64,000 nucleotides of DNA, taken from the NCBI GenBank assembly GCA_900551235.1, contig URUU01000001.1, positions 113,444 through 177,443 of the forward strand, read 5' to 3'. The notes beneath the pieces were generated by a model. The model was not told the DNA's origin, did no database searches, and saw only the letters and a list, made by a program, of their open reading frames with translations. Shown piece after piece: positions 41,457-52,000 of this stretch (position 1 is its first letter; each line of letters opens with the position of its first letter). The DNA comes from an uncultured Lachnospiraceae bacterium. Its GTDB lineage: Bacteria; Bacillota; Clostridia; Lachnospirales; Lachnospiraceae. The position numbers were made by a program, and so were the translations under genes.

Positions 41457-41503
41457 AAAAAAAGAGAAGCCTTCCGGTTCAAAACCAGTATTGCTTCTCT
41501 TTT
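41457..41503. terminator. Terminator between the TPR gene and spoIIAA
   Basis: AAAAGAGAAGC pairs with GCTTCTCTTTTTTT on the minus strand, with CTGGTTTTGAACCGG inside as a second stem. The U run follows on the minus strand, 13 bp after the TPR-gene stop. Confidence 0.88.
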
Positions 41504-41515
41504 GTATGCTGTTCT

Positions 41516-43105
41516 TTATTCTATTCCAAACATATTGTTGATGTCTACATTACCATCCCCGGCATCTCCGCCCGTTGTATCCGGATAACTGCCTGTCGCG
41601 TCACCTGCCGTATCTGCGGCTGTCGTATCATTGTCGGTCACATCCGTACCCGTAACATTTCCGGTTATATCTTCTGCCCTGGTGCCTGCTGCCGTATTGT
41701 TGTTATCCGCAGAAGTATCACTCGTGATATAACTGGAAATATTATAAGATGCCGCCTGCGTCGGAAATTTCTGGATGATCTGCTGGAGAATCTTATTTGC
41801 TTTTTTCGTCTCGTTGTTGTTTCGATAGGAAAAAGCAAGATAATACCAGGCGTTAAAATCATCTGTTTTGGCTTCTGTCGCTTTTTTCAACTGCGTAATT
41901 GCTGTCTTATAATCACCCTGTGCAAACGCCGCTGCTCCGGCATTATAAGCTTCCGTAAAAACATAATCCGCCAGTGCTGTTTTCAATGTAGTATACAGCT
42001 CTTTTCCCTTTCCGGTCATACTGTTCTCTTCGATCTGATTGAACGCATCTGCCGCTTTGGTCATATCATTTGCCAGATAATAGTTGGCTGCCTGAAGAAT
42101 CTCATCGTAGGAATCCGCTTTCTTATCAGCCTCATCTTTCGCCTGGTTTGCTGCATCTACCTTGCTCTGATAACCATCGATTTCTTCCTGCAATCCCTGT
42201 ACTTTGGACACCTGTGCTGCCATCTGTGCATTGGCATCTGTCACCTGCACATTCGCTTTTTCATAAATGCTCTGTCTGGTCGCCGGAACTGCCAGAAACC
42301 AAACAACGGCCGCCCCGAGGATGATGCCAAGAAAAATGTTGATAAAAGTCGCAACTGCAGAACTGTCACGAAACGTAGTCGGCTGAATGATCATTTCATT
42401 CCCGTTCATATAAGTCACAGTTCCTCTTAAACGGTCCACTTTCTCTTTTGCGTACTTTTTCTTTCTCTTCATATCCAGACTGGTACTGATACCGGTTGCC
42501 AGCTCTACTTCCTGCAGATAACGCAGTGTTGTTGTATTATTCGTGTCAATAAAAGCCGCCTTTTTGAGCAGTTTTCTTGCCTTTTCATATTCCTGGCGCT
42601 TCAGATAAAGAAGTGCCAGCAGATGGTATGCCTTTATCAGTTTTGGATTCTGAGAAAGTACCTTTTTCAACTGTATCACTGCCATATCGTCATTATCTTC
42701 ACGGCAGTAAACAAGTGCCTGATTGTACTTTCGAATCGTCTGGTTGATCGTATCCAGCTTATTTTTGTTTGACTGCAGTTTATCTATGTAATATTCTGCC
42801 AGATTGTCATCCGGATTCATATTCTTGCTGATCACCCACTCTGTGAGTGCGGAAACCACTTCACCGGATTCAAAATAAACCAGTCCCAGAAGATTTCTTG
42901 CATCTTTGTTTTCTTTATTAAACTCAAGGCTTCTTTTCAGAGACTTGATCGCCCCTGAAAGATCCCTGACGCGTGCCTTATCCAGCCCTTCATTGTAAAG
43001 CAGGTTGGAAATACGTGCCACGCGCTTCAGGATCGTAATGTCCGCTCCGCATCCGGTACAGTAATCAATATCGGACAGTGGAGTTCCGCAGTAAATACAA
43101 TTCAT
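41516..43105 (-). CDS. Zinc-ribbon, tetratricopeptide-repeat membrane protein
   Basis: The 529-aa product begins with a zinc ribbon (CIYCGTPLSDIDYCTGCG). Tetratricopeptide-like repeats occupy about residues 40-210 (AIKSLKRSLEFNKENKDARNL). A single membrane helix lies near 250-272 (FINIFLGIILGAAVVWFLAV). An extracytoplasmic coiled coil (~280-330) and more TPR repeats (~380-450) follow, and the tail is rich in Thr, Asp and Asn. The plan suggests a scaffold bridging cytoplasm and cell wall; function is unknown. AAGGGG precedes the ATG. It is the last gene after folC and a 48-aa protein. Confidence 0.87.
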   Translation of the reverse strand: MNCIYCGTPLSDIDYCTGCGADITILKRVARISNLLYNEGLDKARVRDLSGAIKSLKRSLEFNKENKDARNLLGLVYFESGEVVSALTEWVISKNMNPDDNLAEYYIDKLQSNKNKLDTINQTIRKYNQALVYCREDNDDMAVIQLKKVLSQNPKLIKAYHLLALLYLKRQEYEKARKLLKKAAFIDTNNTTTLRYLQEVELATGISTSLDMKRKKKYAKEKVDRLRGTVTYMNGNEMIIQPTTFRDSSAVATFINIFLGIILGAAVVWFLAVPATRQSIYEKANVQVTDANAQMAAQVSKVQGLQEEIDGYQSKVDAANQAKDEADKKADSYDEILQAANYYLANDMTKAADAFNQIEENSMTGKGKELYTTLKTALADYVFTEAYNAGAAAFAQGDYKTAITQLKKATEAKTDDFNAWYYLAFSYRNNNETKKANKILQQIIQKFPTQAASYNISSYITSDTSADNNNTAAGTRAEDITGNVTGTDVTDNDTTAADTAGDATGSYPDTTGGDAGDGNVDINNMFGIE

Positions 43106-43114
43106 GCTATCCCC

Positions 43115-43261
43115 TTATCTTCTTTTTTTCTTTTCATCCTTCATAAGTTCTTTCAAAATATCTGTAATGTCTGTCAGATCGCGATTATAGATCGCATCCT
43201 CTGCCTCATTGACATCCAGACTGGAATGAAACTTTTTTAATTCTTCTTCGTAATTAATCAT
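43115..43261 (-). CDS. Small basic/acidic 48-aa protein between folC and the TPR gene
   Basis: The frame starts at an ATG with AAAGGAG about 7 nt upstream and stops 9 bp before the next ATG. The product reads MINYEEELKKFHSSLDVNEA, continues through IYNRDLTDITDILKELM and ends in a Lys/Arg cluster. It looks helical and amphipathic. It is too short for most gene finders. The tight spacing on both sides supports a real, co-translated gene. Function unknown; it may accompany the TPR protein. Confidence 0.75.
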   Translation of the reverse strand: MINYEEELKKFHSSLDVNEAEDAIYNRDLTDITDILKELMKDEKKKRR

Positions 43262-43278
43262 ATATATGCTCCTTTATC

Positions 43279-44574
43279 TTACATCCGTGTTTTTTCAAGG
43301 ATTTCTTTTATCTCTCCTACCAGATATAAAGATCCCGCACAGAACAAAAGCCCATTCTGCCGAAGTTCACGTGCCTTTGTAAAGGCTTTTGCAATATCCG
43401 GCTCTGTCACGATCCTGGCATCCGTGTATTTTGCAAATACTCTGGAAAGTTCCCCTGCCGGAACAATACGGTCTCCTTTGATCTCAGTAACTACCACCAC
43501 AGCCGGTGTCATCTGGCTGCAGATTGTGTGGATCATCTCTTCATAATTCTTTTCTGCTACAGCAGAAAACAGCAGTACGATCCGATAACGGTCCTGTACA
43601 CTCTGAACAGTTTTTACGAACTGTGCAATACCATCTGCATTGTGTGCCCCATCAACGATCACTCCCGGCAGTACCGTCTCCATACGTCCCTGCCACTTCG
43701 TCTCGCGGATCGCCCGGATACGGAGCTCCCTGGAGATCTTTTGCTCCCGGTCAATCACATCCATAGCAAGCAGTGCCAGAGAACTGTTCACAACCTGATA
43801 TGGTGCAAGGTAAGGTGCGGTCACTTTGGCATGTTCATAATACCCACAATTCAGGCAAAAATCAATACTTTTGTCCGTGTTTCCCAAAATTTCATACATT
43901 TCTTCTTTCAGCGCAAAAGCCGGTGCCTGAAGCTCTTCTGCCCTTTTCCGTATGACTTTTTCTGCTTTTTCATTTCTGCCGTCATAGATCACCGGAACCC
44001 CTTCTTTGATGATCCCTGCCTTCTCAGCGGCAATCTTTTCGATCGTATCACCAAGAATCTCCGTGTGATCCAGGCTGATCGAAGTGATAACCGTTGCGAT
44101 CGGATGTTCAATGGTATTGGTCGCATCAAGTCTGCCGCCAAGTCCGGTCTCCAGAACTGCATACTCTGCTTTTTCTCTCTGAAAAGCAACCATGGCAACT
44201 GCATAGAGCAGCTCAAAATAAGTTGCGTGCGGAAGTCCGTCTTTTACCATACTGTCAATCGCTTTCTGTACTTCCTGATAGGATTCCAGAAAAAGCCCAT
44301 CGCTGATCGGCACGTTGTTGATCTGGAAACGCTCGTTGATTCGAACCAGGTGCGGAGATGTAAAAAGAGCAGTCTTTTTACCTGCCAGTGTCAGCATCTC
44401 GGAAAGAAACGCACAGACGGAACCTTTTCCGTTAGTTCCTGCAACATGGATCACCTTCATGCCTCGGTCCGGATGTCCCAGTCTCTTTAAAAGCTCTGCC
44501 GTGTGCTCCGGTTTGTTTTTTGTTGTAAACTTCGGTACGTTAAGTATATAATCTACTGCTTCTGTATAGTTCAA
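43279..44574 (-). CDS. folC: Bifunctional folylpolyglutamate synthase/dihydrofolate synthase
   Basis: The 431-aa enzyme adds glutamate to folates. The P-loop is HVAGTNGKGSVCAFL. ETGLGGRLDATNTI and TSISLDHTEILG are family motifs, as is WQGRMETV with VDGAHNADG in the C-terminal domain. The start is a TTG at 44572-44574, because an in-frame TAA lies a few codons upstream and no ATG is available; GGTGG lies 6 nt before it. It leads a three-gene unit with the 48-aa and TPR genes. Confidence 0.95.
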   Translation of the reverse strand: MNYTEAVDYILNVPKFTTKNKPEHTAELLKRLGHPDRGMKVIHVAGTNGKGSVCAFLSEMLTLAGKKTALFTSPHLVRINERFQINNVPISDGLFLESYQEVQKAIDSMVKDGLPHATYFELLYAVAMVAFQREKAEYAVLETGLGGRLDATNTIEHPIATVITSISLDHTEILGDTIEKIAAEKAGIIKEGVPVIYDGRNEKAEKVIRKRAEELQAPAFALKEEMYEILGNTDKSIDFCLNCGYYEHAKVTAPYLAPYQVVNSSLALLAMDVIDREQKISRELRIRAIRETKWQGRMETVLPGVIVDGAHNADGIAQFVKTVQSVQDRYRIVLLFSAVAEKNYEEMIHTICSQMTPAVVVVTEIKGDRIVPAGELSRVFAKYTDARIVTEPDIAKAFTKARELRQNGLLFCAGSLYLVGEIKEILEKTRM

Positions 44575-44625
44575 TTTTATCCACCACTTTACTGTTTTTT
44601 ATGGATGCCTTCGGCATCTTCTTCT

Positions 44626-44653
44626 ATTATAGCTGTACATCGTCAATATGCAA
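44626..44653 (-). promoter_or_regulatory. Promoter of the folC operon
   Basis: Minus-strand TTGCAT (44648-44653) and a perfect TATAAT (44626-44631) are 16 bp apart. The leader contains a small GATGCC-GAA-GGCATC hairpin. Confidence 0.65.
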
Positions 44654-44690
44654 GCTTTTCTTTTCGCACAAACTTCCATCTCTTTGCATA

Positions 44691-44731
44691 AAAAAACGGC
44701 ACCGGATCTTTTCTGACACCCATGCCGTTTT
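44691..44731 (-). terminator. Terminator of the first amino-acid ABC operon
   Basis: AAAACGGCA pairs with TGCCGTTTTTTT, with an inner GGGTGTC/GATCCGG region that is imperfect. Seven U residues follow on the minus strand, about 22 bp after the ATPase stop. Confidence 0.88.
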
Positions 44732-44752
44732 CTGTATTCCAATAATATTTTT

Positions 44753-45502
44753 TCAAAGAACTTTGCTTAAAAAAGTCTGCAGCCTCTCTGTCTTTGGTGC
44801 CGTAAAAATTTCTTCCGGCGTTCCTTCTTCTACGATCTTTCCTTCCGCCATAAAGATTACACGGTCAGAAACTTCTCTTGCAAATCCCATCTCATGGGTA
44901 ACAACGACCATGGTCATATGTTCTTTTGCAAGATCCCGCATAACATTTAATACTTCTCCGACCATCTCCGGGTCAAGTGCTGAAGTCGGCTCATCAAAAA
45001 GCATGACCTCCGGATTCATACACAGTGCACGCACGATAGCGATTCGCTGCTTCTGCCCACCGGAAAGCTGGCTTGGATATGCATTTGCACGGTCAGCAAG
45101 ACCTACACGCTCCAAAAGCTTCATGGCCTGACCTTCTGCTTCTTCTTTGCCGCGTTTTTGCAGCTTCATCGGAGCGATCGTCATGTTTCTTAAGATCGAC
45201 ATATGCGGGAACAGATTAAAATGCTGAAATACCATTCCCATTTTCTGACGGTGCATATCAATGTCCGTCTTCGGATTCATCAGATCTTCCCCTGCAAAAA
45301 TAATGCGTCCGTCGGTCGGATCTTCCAGACGGTTCAGGCAGCGAAGGAAAGTACTTTTACCGGAACCGGAAGGCCCGATCACACAGACAACCTCGCCTTT
45401 TTTGATATCGGTGCTGACACCGTTCAGTGCATGTACACTTCCGCCGAACGTTTTTGTCAGATTCTCTACCTGGATCAGGGTCTCTTTTTTCTCAGCGCTC
45501 AC
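44753..45502 (-). CDS. Polar amino-acid ABC transporter, ATP-binding protein (system 1)
   Basis: The 249-aa ATPase has Walker [10 protein letters not shown], the signature [15 protein letters not shown], Walker [14 protein letters not shown] and the switch histidine in [10 protein letters not shown]. It is of the GlnQ/HisP type. A GTG start at 45502 with GGAGG 10 nt upstream overlaps the end of the permease gene, so translation is coupled. It is the last gene of the operon. Confidence 0.93.
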   Translation of the reverse strand: MSAEKKETLIQVENLTKTFGGSVHALNGVSTDIKKGEVVCVIGPSGSGKSTFLRCLNRLEDPTDGRIIFAGEDLMNPKTDIDMHRQKMGMVFQHFNLFPHMSILRNMTIAPMKLQKRGKEEAEGQAMKLLERVGLADRANAYPSQLSGGQKQRIAIVRALCMNPEVMLFDEPTSALDPEMVGEVLNVMRDLAKEHMTMVVVTHEMGFAREVSDRVIFMAEGKIVEEGTPEEIFTAPKTERLQTFLSKVL

Positions 45503-46172
45503 TGTTACGCAGCCTCCTCTCTAAGATGGATACCAGCTTTTCAAAGAAAAGCACCATGATCAGATAGATCGCTGCCACCATAAGAAGCGGGAACAGGGCA
45601 TTGTATGTCTGGCTTCGAATGATGTCTCCACCTTTCGTCAGATCCTGAATGGCTATGTATCCGGATACGGAAGTTTCTTTTAAAAGTACAATAAATTCAT
45701 TTGCCAGTGCCGGAAGTACATTTTTCAGTGCCTGCGGCAGGATAATATAGATCATGGTCTGCGTGTAGTTAAAGCCAAGGCTTCGCCCTGCCTCGAACTG
45801 TCCGTCATCAATCGACATGATACCGCTTCGAATAATCTCTGCCACATATGCGCCGGAGTTGATACCGAATGCCATGACTGCAACGATGATTTTATTGATG
45901 TCCACACTTGCAAATACGACAAAGTAAATGATCAGGAGCTGTACCAGTACCGGTGTTCCTCGTATCACGGTAAGATATACTTTTGCCAGAAAATTTAATA
46001 TTTTTCCTTTTCCCGTCTTGTCATAAGTAGAACGAATGACTGCGACCAGAAATCCGAGAGCGATGCCGAGAATGACTGCAAAAAAAGTGATCTGCAAGGT
46101 CGTTCCCAGACCGTTCACGATGTATTTCCATCTGTTATCTTTAATAAAATTTAAGTATAATTGTCTTGACAT
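45492..46172 (-). CDS. Polar amino-acid ABC transporter, permease (system 1)
   Basis: The 226-aa membrane protein has the HisM/GlnP permease pattern: [38 protein letters not shown], and the ATPase-coupling loop [22 protein letters not shown]. It forms the membrane channel with the neighbouring ATPase. AGAGGA precedes the ATG, 22 bp after the binding-protein stop. Confidence 0.93.
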   Translation of the reverse strand: MSRQLYLNFIKDNRWKYIVNGLGTTLQITFFAVILGIALGFLVAVIRSTYDKTGKGKILNFLAKVYLTVIRGTPVLVQLLIIYFVVFASVDINKIIVAVMAFGINSGAYVAEIIRSGIMSIDDGQFEAGRSLGFNYTQTMIYIILPQALKNVLPALANEFIVLLKETSVSGYIAIQDLTKGGDIIRSQTYNALFPLLMVAAIYLIMVLFFEKLVSILERRLRNSER

Positions 46173-46194
46173 GGCATTCCTCTGTCACTTTCTT

Positions 46195-46968
46195 TTATTC
46201 CGCTGTGATATATTTGTCAACGATCTTATCCAGTTCACCGGAATCTTTCAGTTCGCCGAGTGCGGTATTGATCTTATCCAGCAGTTCATCATTTCCTTTT
46301 GCTACTGCGATCGCGTAATCTTCTTCTGTAAATGCCTCATCCAGCATCTTCAGACCTTCGTTTTCTTTTACAAATACTTTTGCCGGCTCTCCGTCGATAA
46401 CAACTGCATCAATTTTGCCCTGGGAAAGTGCCTGTACTGCCTCAAAACCTTTGTTGTAACGCTCTACCGTTGCATCTTTGATATCACCTGCATAAATATC
46501 ACCGGTTGTACCAAGCTGTACACCAATCTTTTTGCCTTCCAGATCATCCGGGCTTGCAATATTGCTGTCCTCTTTTACGATAACAACCTGTGTTGCATGT
46601 GCATAAGTATCTGAGAAATCGACATTCTCCAGACGGTCTTCTGTAACCGTCATACCAGCCAGGCCGATATCTGCTTTACCGGATGTTACTGCTGGAATGA
46701 TGGAATCAAATGCCATATCCTCGATCTTCAGCTCCATTCCCAGTTTGTCTGCTACAGCCGCTGCAATATCTGCATCGATTCCTACCACATTATCTCCTTC
46801 ATAATATTCATACGGCGGGAACTCCGCATTGGTAGCCATAACCAGTGTGCCGCCTGCCGCTGCATCAGAAGAAGCTTCGCTTCCTGTTGTTTCTGCTTTT
46901 TTACTTCCGCATCCTGCCATGGACAATACCATTGTTCCAACCAGCACTGCTGCAATCAATTTTTTCAT
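46195..46968 (-). CDS. Polar amino-acid ABC transporter, substrate-binding lipoprotein (system 1)
   Basis: The 257-aa product has a lipoprotein signal (MKKLIAAVLVGTMVLSMAGC, lipidated C20) and a type II periplasmic-binding fold: NAEFPPYEYYEGDNVVGID, DIGLAGMTVTEDR and VDFSDTYAHATQ. The exact amino acid cannot be told. The ATG at 46968 has AGGAGG upstream; the longer frame adds 16 residues. It is the first gene of the operon. Confidence 0.93.
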   Translation of the reverse strand: MKKLIAAVLVGTMVLSMAGCGSKKAETTGSEASSDAAAGGTLVMATNAEFPPYEYYEGDNVVGIDADIAAAVADKLGMELKIEDMAFDSIIPAVTSGKADIGLAGMTVTEDRLENVDFSDTYAHATQVVIVKEDSNIASPDDLEGKKIGVQLGTTGDIYAGDIKDATVERYNKGFEAVQALSQGKIDAVVIDGEPAKVFVKENEGLKMLDEAFTEEDYAIAVAKGNDELLDKINTALGELKDSGELDKIVDKYITAE

Positions 46969-47006
46969 AATTTCTAATCCTCCTGTTTTATAATGCTCTG
47001 TGTCTG

Positions 47007-47035
47007 AGTTTATCACTGATTCCCTTTTATGTCAA
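47007..47035 (-). promoter_or_regulatory. Promoter of amino-acid ABC system 1
   Basis: Minus-strand TTGACA (47030-47035) and TAAACT (47007-47012) have a 17-bp spacer. Confidence 0.8.
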
Positions 47036-47060
47036 CGGATTTGATGCATAGAAAAACAAT

Positions 47061-47966
47061 TTACTGCATAACTACCCCTTTTCCATCAAATGGCGGGATA
47101 TAGGATTTTCTGGCACTTTCCATTTCCTGCATATAGCCATTCTCCACGCCAAGTTCAACAGCAAAATCCAGCAGTTTTTCGTACTCTCTCTTTGTCACCC
47201 TGCGTTTCAGTTCCGGGTAAGCATCCAGATCTTCCAGCGGTGTATACTGGCACATCAGGCTAAGTGCCGCCCGATTTTTATAAGTACCGTAGACATATCT
47301 TACTACCTGTTCTGCCTCTTTGCGGTGCGACGGCAGAAGCAGATGGCGAACCAGTACACCACGTTTCAGCATGCCATGTCCATCGTAAATTGTCTGTGGC
47401 TGCTGGCGCATCATCTCGTCAAGAGCCGCCTTTGCAACCTTCGGATAATCTTTCGCACTGGAATAACGCATGGCACTTTCCGCTGACATGTATTTGAAGT
47501 CTGTAAGATAAATATCGATCAGTCCATCTAACTGTTTTAAGATTTTCACTTTTTCATATCCGCCGCAGTTATAGACAAACGGAAGGTCAAATCCTCTCTC
47601 TTTTGCCATCCGGATCGCCTGAATGATCTTGTCAGCATAATGGCTCGGTGTCACCAGATTAATATTTTCTGCTCCCTGTTCTTTCAGTTCAAAAAAGATA
47701 TCCACCAGGCGTGAAAGGCTGATCTCCTGACCCATCCGCCCGGCTGCGATCTCGCGGTTCTGACAGTAAACACACCGAAGGGTACAGCCTGCAAAAAAGA
47801 CGGCACCGGAACCGCCCTTCCCGGAAATACATGGTTCTTCCCAAAAATGAAGGGCAGCTCTCGCCGCCCTGATGCCTTTTCCCGTCATACCGCAGAAACC
47901 CATCTGTCCATTTTCCCTCTCTGCCCTGCATTCCCGCGGGCAGAGACGGCATTTCTGATCGATCAT
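47061..47966 (-). CDS. Radical-SAM protein, PflA-like, uncharacterised
   Basis: The 301-aa product begins with four cysteines (CRLCPRECRAERENGQMGFC) that may bind a second Fe-S cluster. The radical-SAM motif is FFAGCTLRCVYCQN (C-x3-C-x2-C), and NLVTPSHYADKII and LPFVYNCGGYE follow. It matches the PflA-related COG1313 group, whose substrate is unknown. Its ATG overlaps the asnA stop (ATGA), so the two are translationally coupled. No glycyl-radical enzyme lies beside it, unlike true activating enzymes. Confidence 0.88.
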   Translation of the reverse strand: MIDQKCRLCPRECRAERENGQMGFCGMTGKGIRAARAALHFWEEPCISGKGGSGAVFFAGCTLRCVYCQNREIAAGRMGQEISLSRLVDIFFELKEQGAENINLVTPSHYADKIIQAIRMAKERGFDLPFVYNCGGYEKVKILKQLDGLIDIYLTDFKYMSAESAMRYSSAKDYPKVAKAALDEMMRQQPQTIYDGHGMLKRGVLVRHLLLPSHRKEAEQVVRYVYGTYKNRAALSLMCQYTPLEDLDAYPELKRRVTKREYEKLLDFAVELGVENGYMQEMESARKSYIPPFDGKGVVMQ

Positions 47967-48970
47967 AATAAGCAGATCCCTGCCTTTTCACATGCATTCA
48001 GTGTCTCTTCATCCCAGATCGATGCCTGTACTTCGCCGACATGTGCTTTGCCGAGCAGAAGCATGCAGACTCTGGACTGTCCGATACCGCCGCCGATCGT
48101 CAGAGGCAGTTTCTCTTCCAGAAGCATTTTATGGAACAGAAGTTCTCTTCGATCTTCGCAACCTGCTTTTGCCAACTGCTCTGCCAGAGATTTTCCATCG
48201 ACACGGATTCCCATGGAAGATACCTCCAGGGCACATCCAAGTGTCTCATGCCAGAACAGAATATCCCCGTTCAGTGCCCAGTCATCGTAGTCCGGTGCTC
48301 TGCCGTCATGCGGCTCACCGGATTTGAGCTTATCACCGATCTTCATGATAAAAGCTGTTCCGTGTTCTTTTACAAACACATTTTCACGCTGCTTTGGCGC
48401 CAGATCCGGATAACGGTCCTCCAGCTCCTGTGTTGTGATAAATGCAACATCACGATTCAGTTCCAGCTCCAGCTGCGGATAATAATATTTCAGTTCATCC
48501 AGGGTGTTACATATCACACCGACAATTCTTTTTACAACAGCTTTCAGATACTCCTCATTGCGGTCACTGCGGTCAATGACTTTCTCCCAGTCCCACTGAT
48601 CCACATAACAGGAGTGAAGATTATCAAGCTCCTCGTCTCTGCGGATGGCATTCATGTCTGTCAAAATACCTTTTCCGACACGAAAATCGTAGCGATAAAG
48701 TGCCATACGTTTCCATTTTGCCAGAGAATGTACGACCTGTGCCTCCACACCCGCTGCCGGGATTTCAAAAGAAACCGGTCTTTCCACTCCGTTCAGATCG
48801 TCGTTCAGACCGGATGCCGGATCCACGAACAGCGGAGCTGTGACTCTTTTCAAATGCAGTGCCATACAGAGTTTTTTCTGCATCATTTCTTTGATGATCC
48901 CGATCGCATCCTGTGTCTCGTACATAGAGAGCACGGAATGATAGTTTTCCGGAATAATTACCTGATTCAT
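47963..48970 (-). CDS. asnA: Aspartate-ammonia ligase (asparagine synthetase A)
   Basis: The 335-aa enzyme makes asparagine from aspartate and ammonia with ATP. It is related to class II aminoacyl-tRNA synthetases. RVTAPLFVDPASGLNDDLNG, SLAKWKRMALYRYDF and NLHSCYVDQWDWEKVI are characteristic, as is the C-terminal TIGGGIGQSRVCM. The ATG at 48970 has AGGAGG upstream; the longer frame adds 19 residues. It lies downstream of carB with an 82-bp gap. Confidence 0.96.
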   Translation of the reverse strand: MNQVIIPENYHSVLSMYETQDAIGIIKEMMQKKLCMALHLKRVTAPLFVDPASGLNDDLNGVERPVSFEIPAAGVEAQVVHSLAKWKRMALYRYDFRVGKGILTDMNAIRRDEELDNLHSCYVDQWDWEKVIDRSDRNEEYLKAVVKRIVGVICNTLDELKYYYPQLELELNRDVAFITTQELEDRYPDLAPKQRENVFVKEHGTAFIMKIGDKLKSGEPHDGRAPDYDDWALNGDILFWHETLGCALEVSSMGIRVDGKSLAEQLAKAGCEDRRELLFHKMLLEEKLPLTIGGGIGQSRVCMLLLGKAHVGEVQASIWDEETLNACEKAGICLL

Positions 48971-49052
48971 CTTTCTTACCTCCTGTTTGCAGCAGGTTCT
49001 TCTGCAAAACTCTGCCGCTGTGTTCATTTTATTTCATTTTATGCCACAGGCT

Positions 49053-52000
49053 TTATTTGATCCTTGCGTGCAGATCCTGCAAAGATACAACTTCTCTGCT
49101 GCTCTGTTTCTGAACGGTCAGAATACCTTCTGCACTTGCAAGTGCTGCCGCCATGGTCGTGATATACGGAACACGGCTCTTGATGCAGGCTCTTCTTACA
49201 TAGCTGTCATCCGGTCCTTCTTCTTCACCCTTCGGTGTATTTACAACAAGATCCACTTTGCCATTTGTGATGATATCATAGATATTCGGACGTCCTTCTG
49301 ACATCTTGTATACGAATTCAGCCGGGATGCCTGATTCTTCGATGATTGCTTTTGTATGCTTCGTTGCAACGATCGCAAAACCTGCTTCATGGAAACGTTT
49401 TGCTACTTCTGCCACTTCTGCCTTTTCACGGTCACCGACACTGATCAGTACCGTTCCGGAGAGCGGAAGCGGACTCTTGGTTGCTTCCTGTGCTTTGAAG
49501 TAAGCTTCGCCGACACTCTGTGCCAGTCCGAGTACTTCACCTGTCGAACGCATTTCCGGTCCTAACAGCGGATCTACTTCCTGGAACATATTGAACGGGA
49601 AGACTGCTTCTTTGACACCGTAATACGGGATCTTGCGGTCTTTCTGGTCTTTGATCGGTGACTCTTTCCCGGTAAATTCAGAAGTAATGATCTCGGTTGC
49701 CAGAGGCACCATGGAGATCGCACATACTTTGGAAACCAGCGGCACCGTTCTGGAGGCACGCGGATTTGCCTCAAGCACATAAACCACACCATCTTCGATC
49801 GCATACTGCATGTTCATCAGACCTTTTACATGCATCTCTTCTGCGATTTTCTTTGTGTACTCTTTGATCGTCTTTAAGTTTTCTTCCGAAATATGCTTTG
49901 ACGGAATGATGCATGCAGAGTCTCCGGAATGCACCCCGGCAAGTTCGATATGCTCCATAACAGCCGGTACATAAGCATGTTCGCCGTCGCTGATCGCATC
50001 TGCCTCACACTCCATCGCATGACGCAGGAAACGGTCGATCAGGATCGGACGGTCCGGTGTCACACCTTCTGCTGCTTCCATGTAAATCTTCAGATTTTCC
50101 GGATCGTATACAACTTCCATGCCGCGTCCGCCAAGTACATAGGAAGGACGTACCATAACCGGATAGCCGATACGCTCCGCGATCGCCAGTGCTTCGTCCA
50201 CATCCACTGCCATGCCTGCTTCCGGCATCGGGATCTGAAGTTTGTCCATCATCGCACGGAACAGGTCACGGTCTTCTGCCATATCGATGACAGCCGGTGA
50301 AGTACCAAGGATCTTCACACCGTATTTTTCCAGCTCTGCGGAGAGATTCAGTGGTGTCTGTCCGCCAAACTGTGCGATCACACCGAGCGGTTTCTCTTTC
50401 TTGTAAATGCTCAGTACATCTTCCAGTGTCAGCGGTTCGAAGTATAATTTATCAGATGTATCATAGTCTGTTGATACCGTTTCCGGGTTACAGTTTACAA
50501 TGATCGTCTCAAATCCGGCCTTTTTCAAAGCCATTGCCGCATGTACACAGCAGTAATCAAACTCAATACCCTGACCGATCCGGTTTGGACCGCCGCCAAG
50601 GATCATGATCTTGTTCTTATTATCGCTGGCCTTGCTCTCATCCTTGATATGATATGAAGAATAGTAATAAGCACTGTCTTTTGTTCCGCTTACGTGAACA
50701 CCTTCCCATGCCTCTTCGATGCCGTAGCCGATGCGGGCATTGCGGATCTCTTCTTCGGTCACTTCCAGGATCTGGCTTAAATATTTATCAGAGAAACCGT
50801 CCAGTTTTGCCTGGCGCAGAGCTTCTTCTGACGGAACACTGCCTTTTTTTGCAATCAGGGCCTCTTCTTCTTCTACCAGCTCTTTCATCTGTTCGATAAA
50901 GTAATGTTTGATCCTGGTCAGCTCAAACAGCTCATCCACAGTTGCGTGTTTGCGCAGTGCTTCATACATGATAAACTGACGCTCACTGGTCGGAACAGAG
51001 AGCATTTTCAGCAGCTCTTCTTTTGTCTTTTCATGGAAATCTTTGGCAAATCCAAGACCGTAACGTCCAATCTCCAGGCTGCGGATTGCTTTCTGGAATG
51101 CTTCTTTGTAAGTTTTACCGATGCTCATAACTTCACCGACTGCACGCATCTGTGTGCCGAGCTTGTCCTGAACACCTTTGAATTTTTCAAATGCCCATCT
51201 TGCAAATTTGATCACCACGTAATCGCCGTCCGGCACGTATTTATCCAGTGTGCCGTACTTGCCGCACGGGATCTCATCCAGCGTCAGGCCGGAAGCCAGC
51301 ATTGCGGAAACAAGTGCGATCGGGAAACCGGTTGCTTTACTTGCAAGTGCAGAAGAACGGGAAGTTCTCGGATTGATCTCGATGACGATGATACGGCCGC
51401 TTTTTGGATCATGTGCAAACTGTACGTTTGTACCACCGATCACTTCTACTTCTTCTACGATCTTATATGCCTGTCTCTGCAGTTCTTTCTGAACATCTTC
51501 TGAAATCGTCAGCATCGGTGCAGAACAGAAGGAATCTCCGGTATGCACGCCAAGCGGGTCAATATTTTCAATGAAGCATACAGTAATCATGTTATTCTTT
51601 GCATCACGGACAACTTCCAGCTCCAGTTCTTCCCAACCAAGAATGGACTCTTCTACCAGAACCTGTCCGACAAGGCTCGCCTGCAGACCACGTTCACAGA
51701 CCGTTTTTAATTCTTCTACATTGTATACCAGACCGCCTCCGGCTCCGCCCATGGTGTAAGCCGGCCGCAGTACCACCGGATAACCCAGCTTATCTGCAAT
51801 CGCCAGGGCATCTTCCACGCTGTAGGCAACTTCGCTGCGCGCCATCTCAATGCCAAGCTTGTTCATAGTCTTTTTAAACTCGATACGGTCTTCCCCACGT
51901 TCGATGGCATCTACCTGTACACCGATCACTTTCACATCGTAACGATCCAGGACACCTGCCGCTGCCAGCTCTGAACAGAGGTTCAGTCCGGACTGTCCGC

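Noticed and set aside
43528..44490. 320-codon plus-strand ORF opposite folC
   Set aside because: Shadow of folC, rich in Cys, His and Phe, without start signals.
48041..49060. 339-codon plus-strand ORF opposite asnA
   Set aside because: Shadow of asnA; no ribosome-binding site or known fold.
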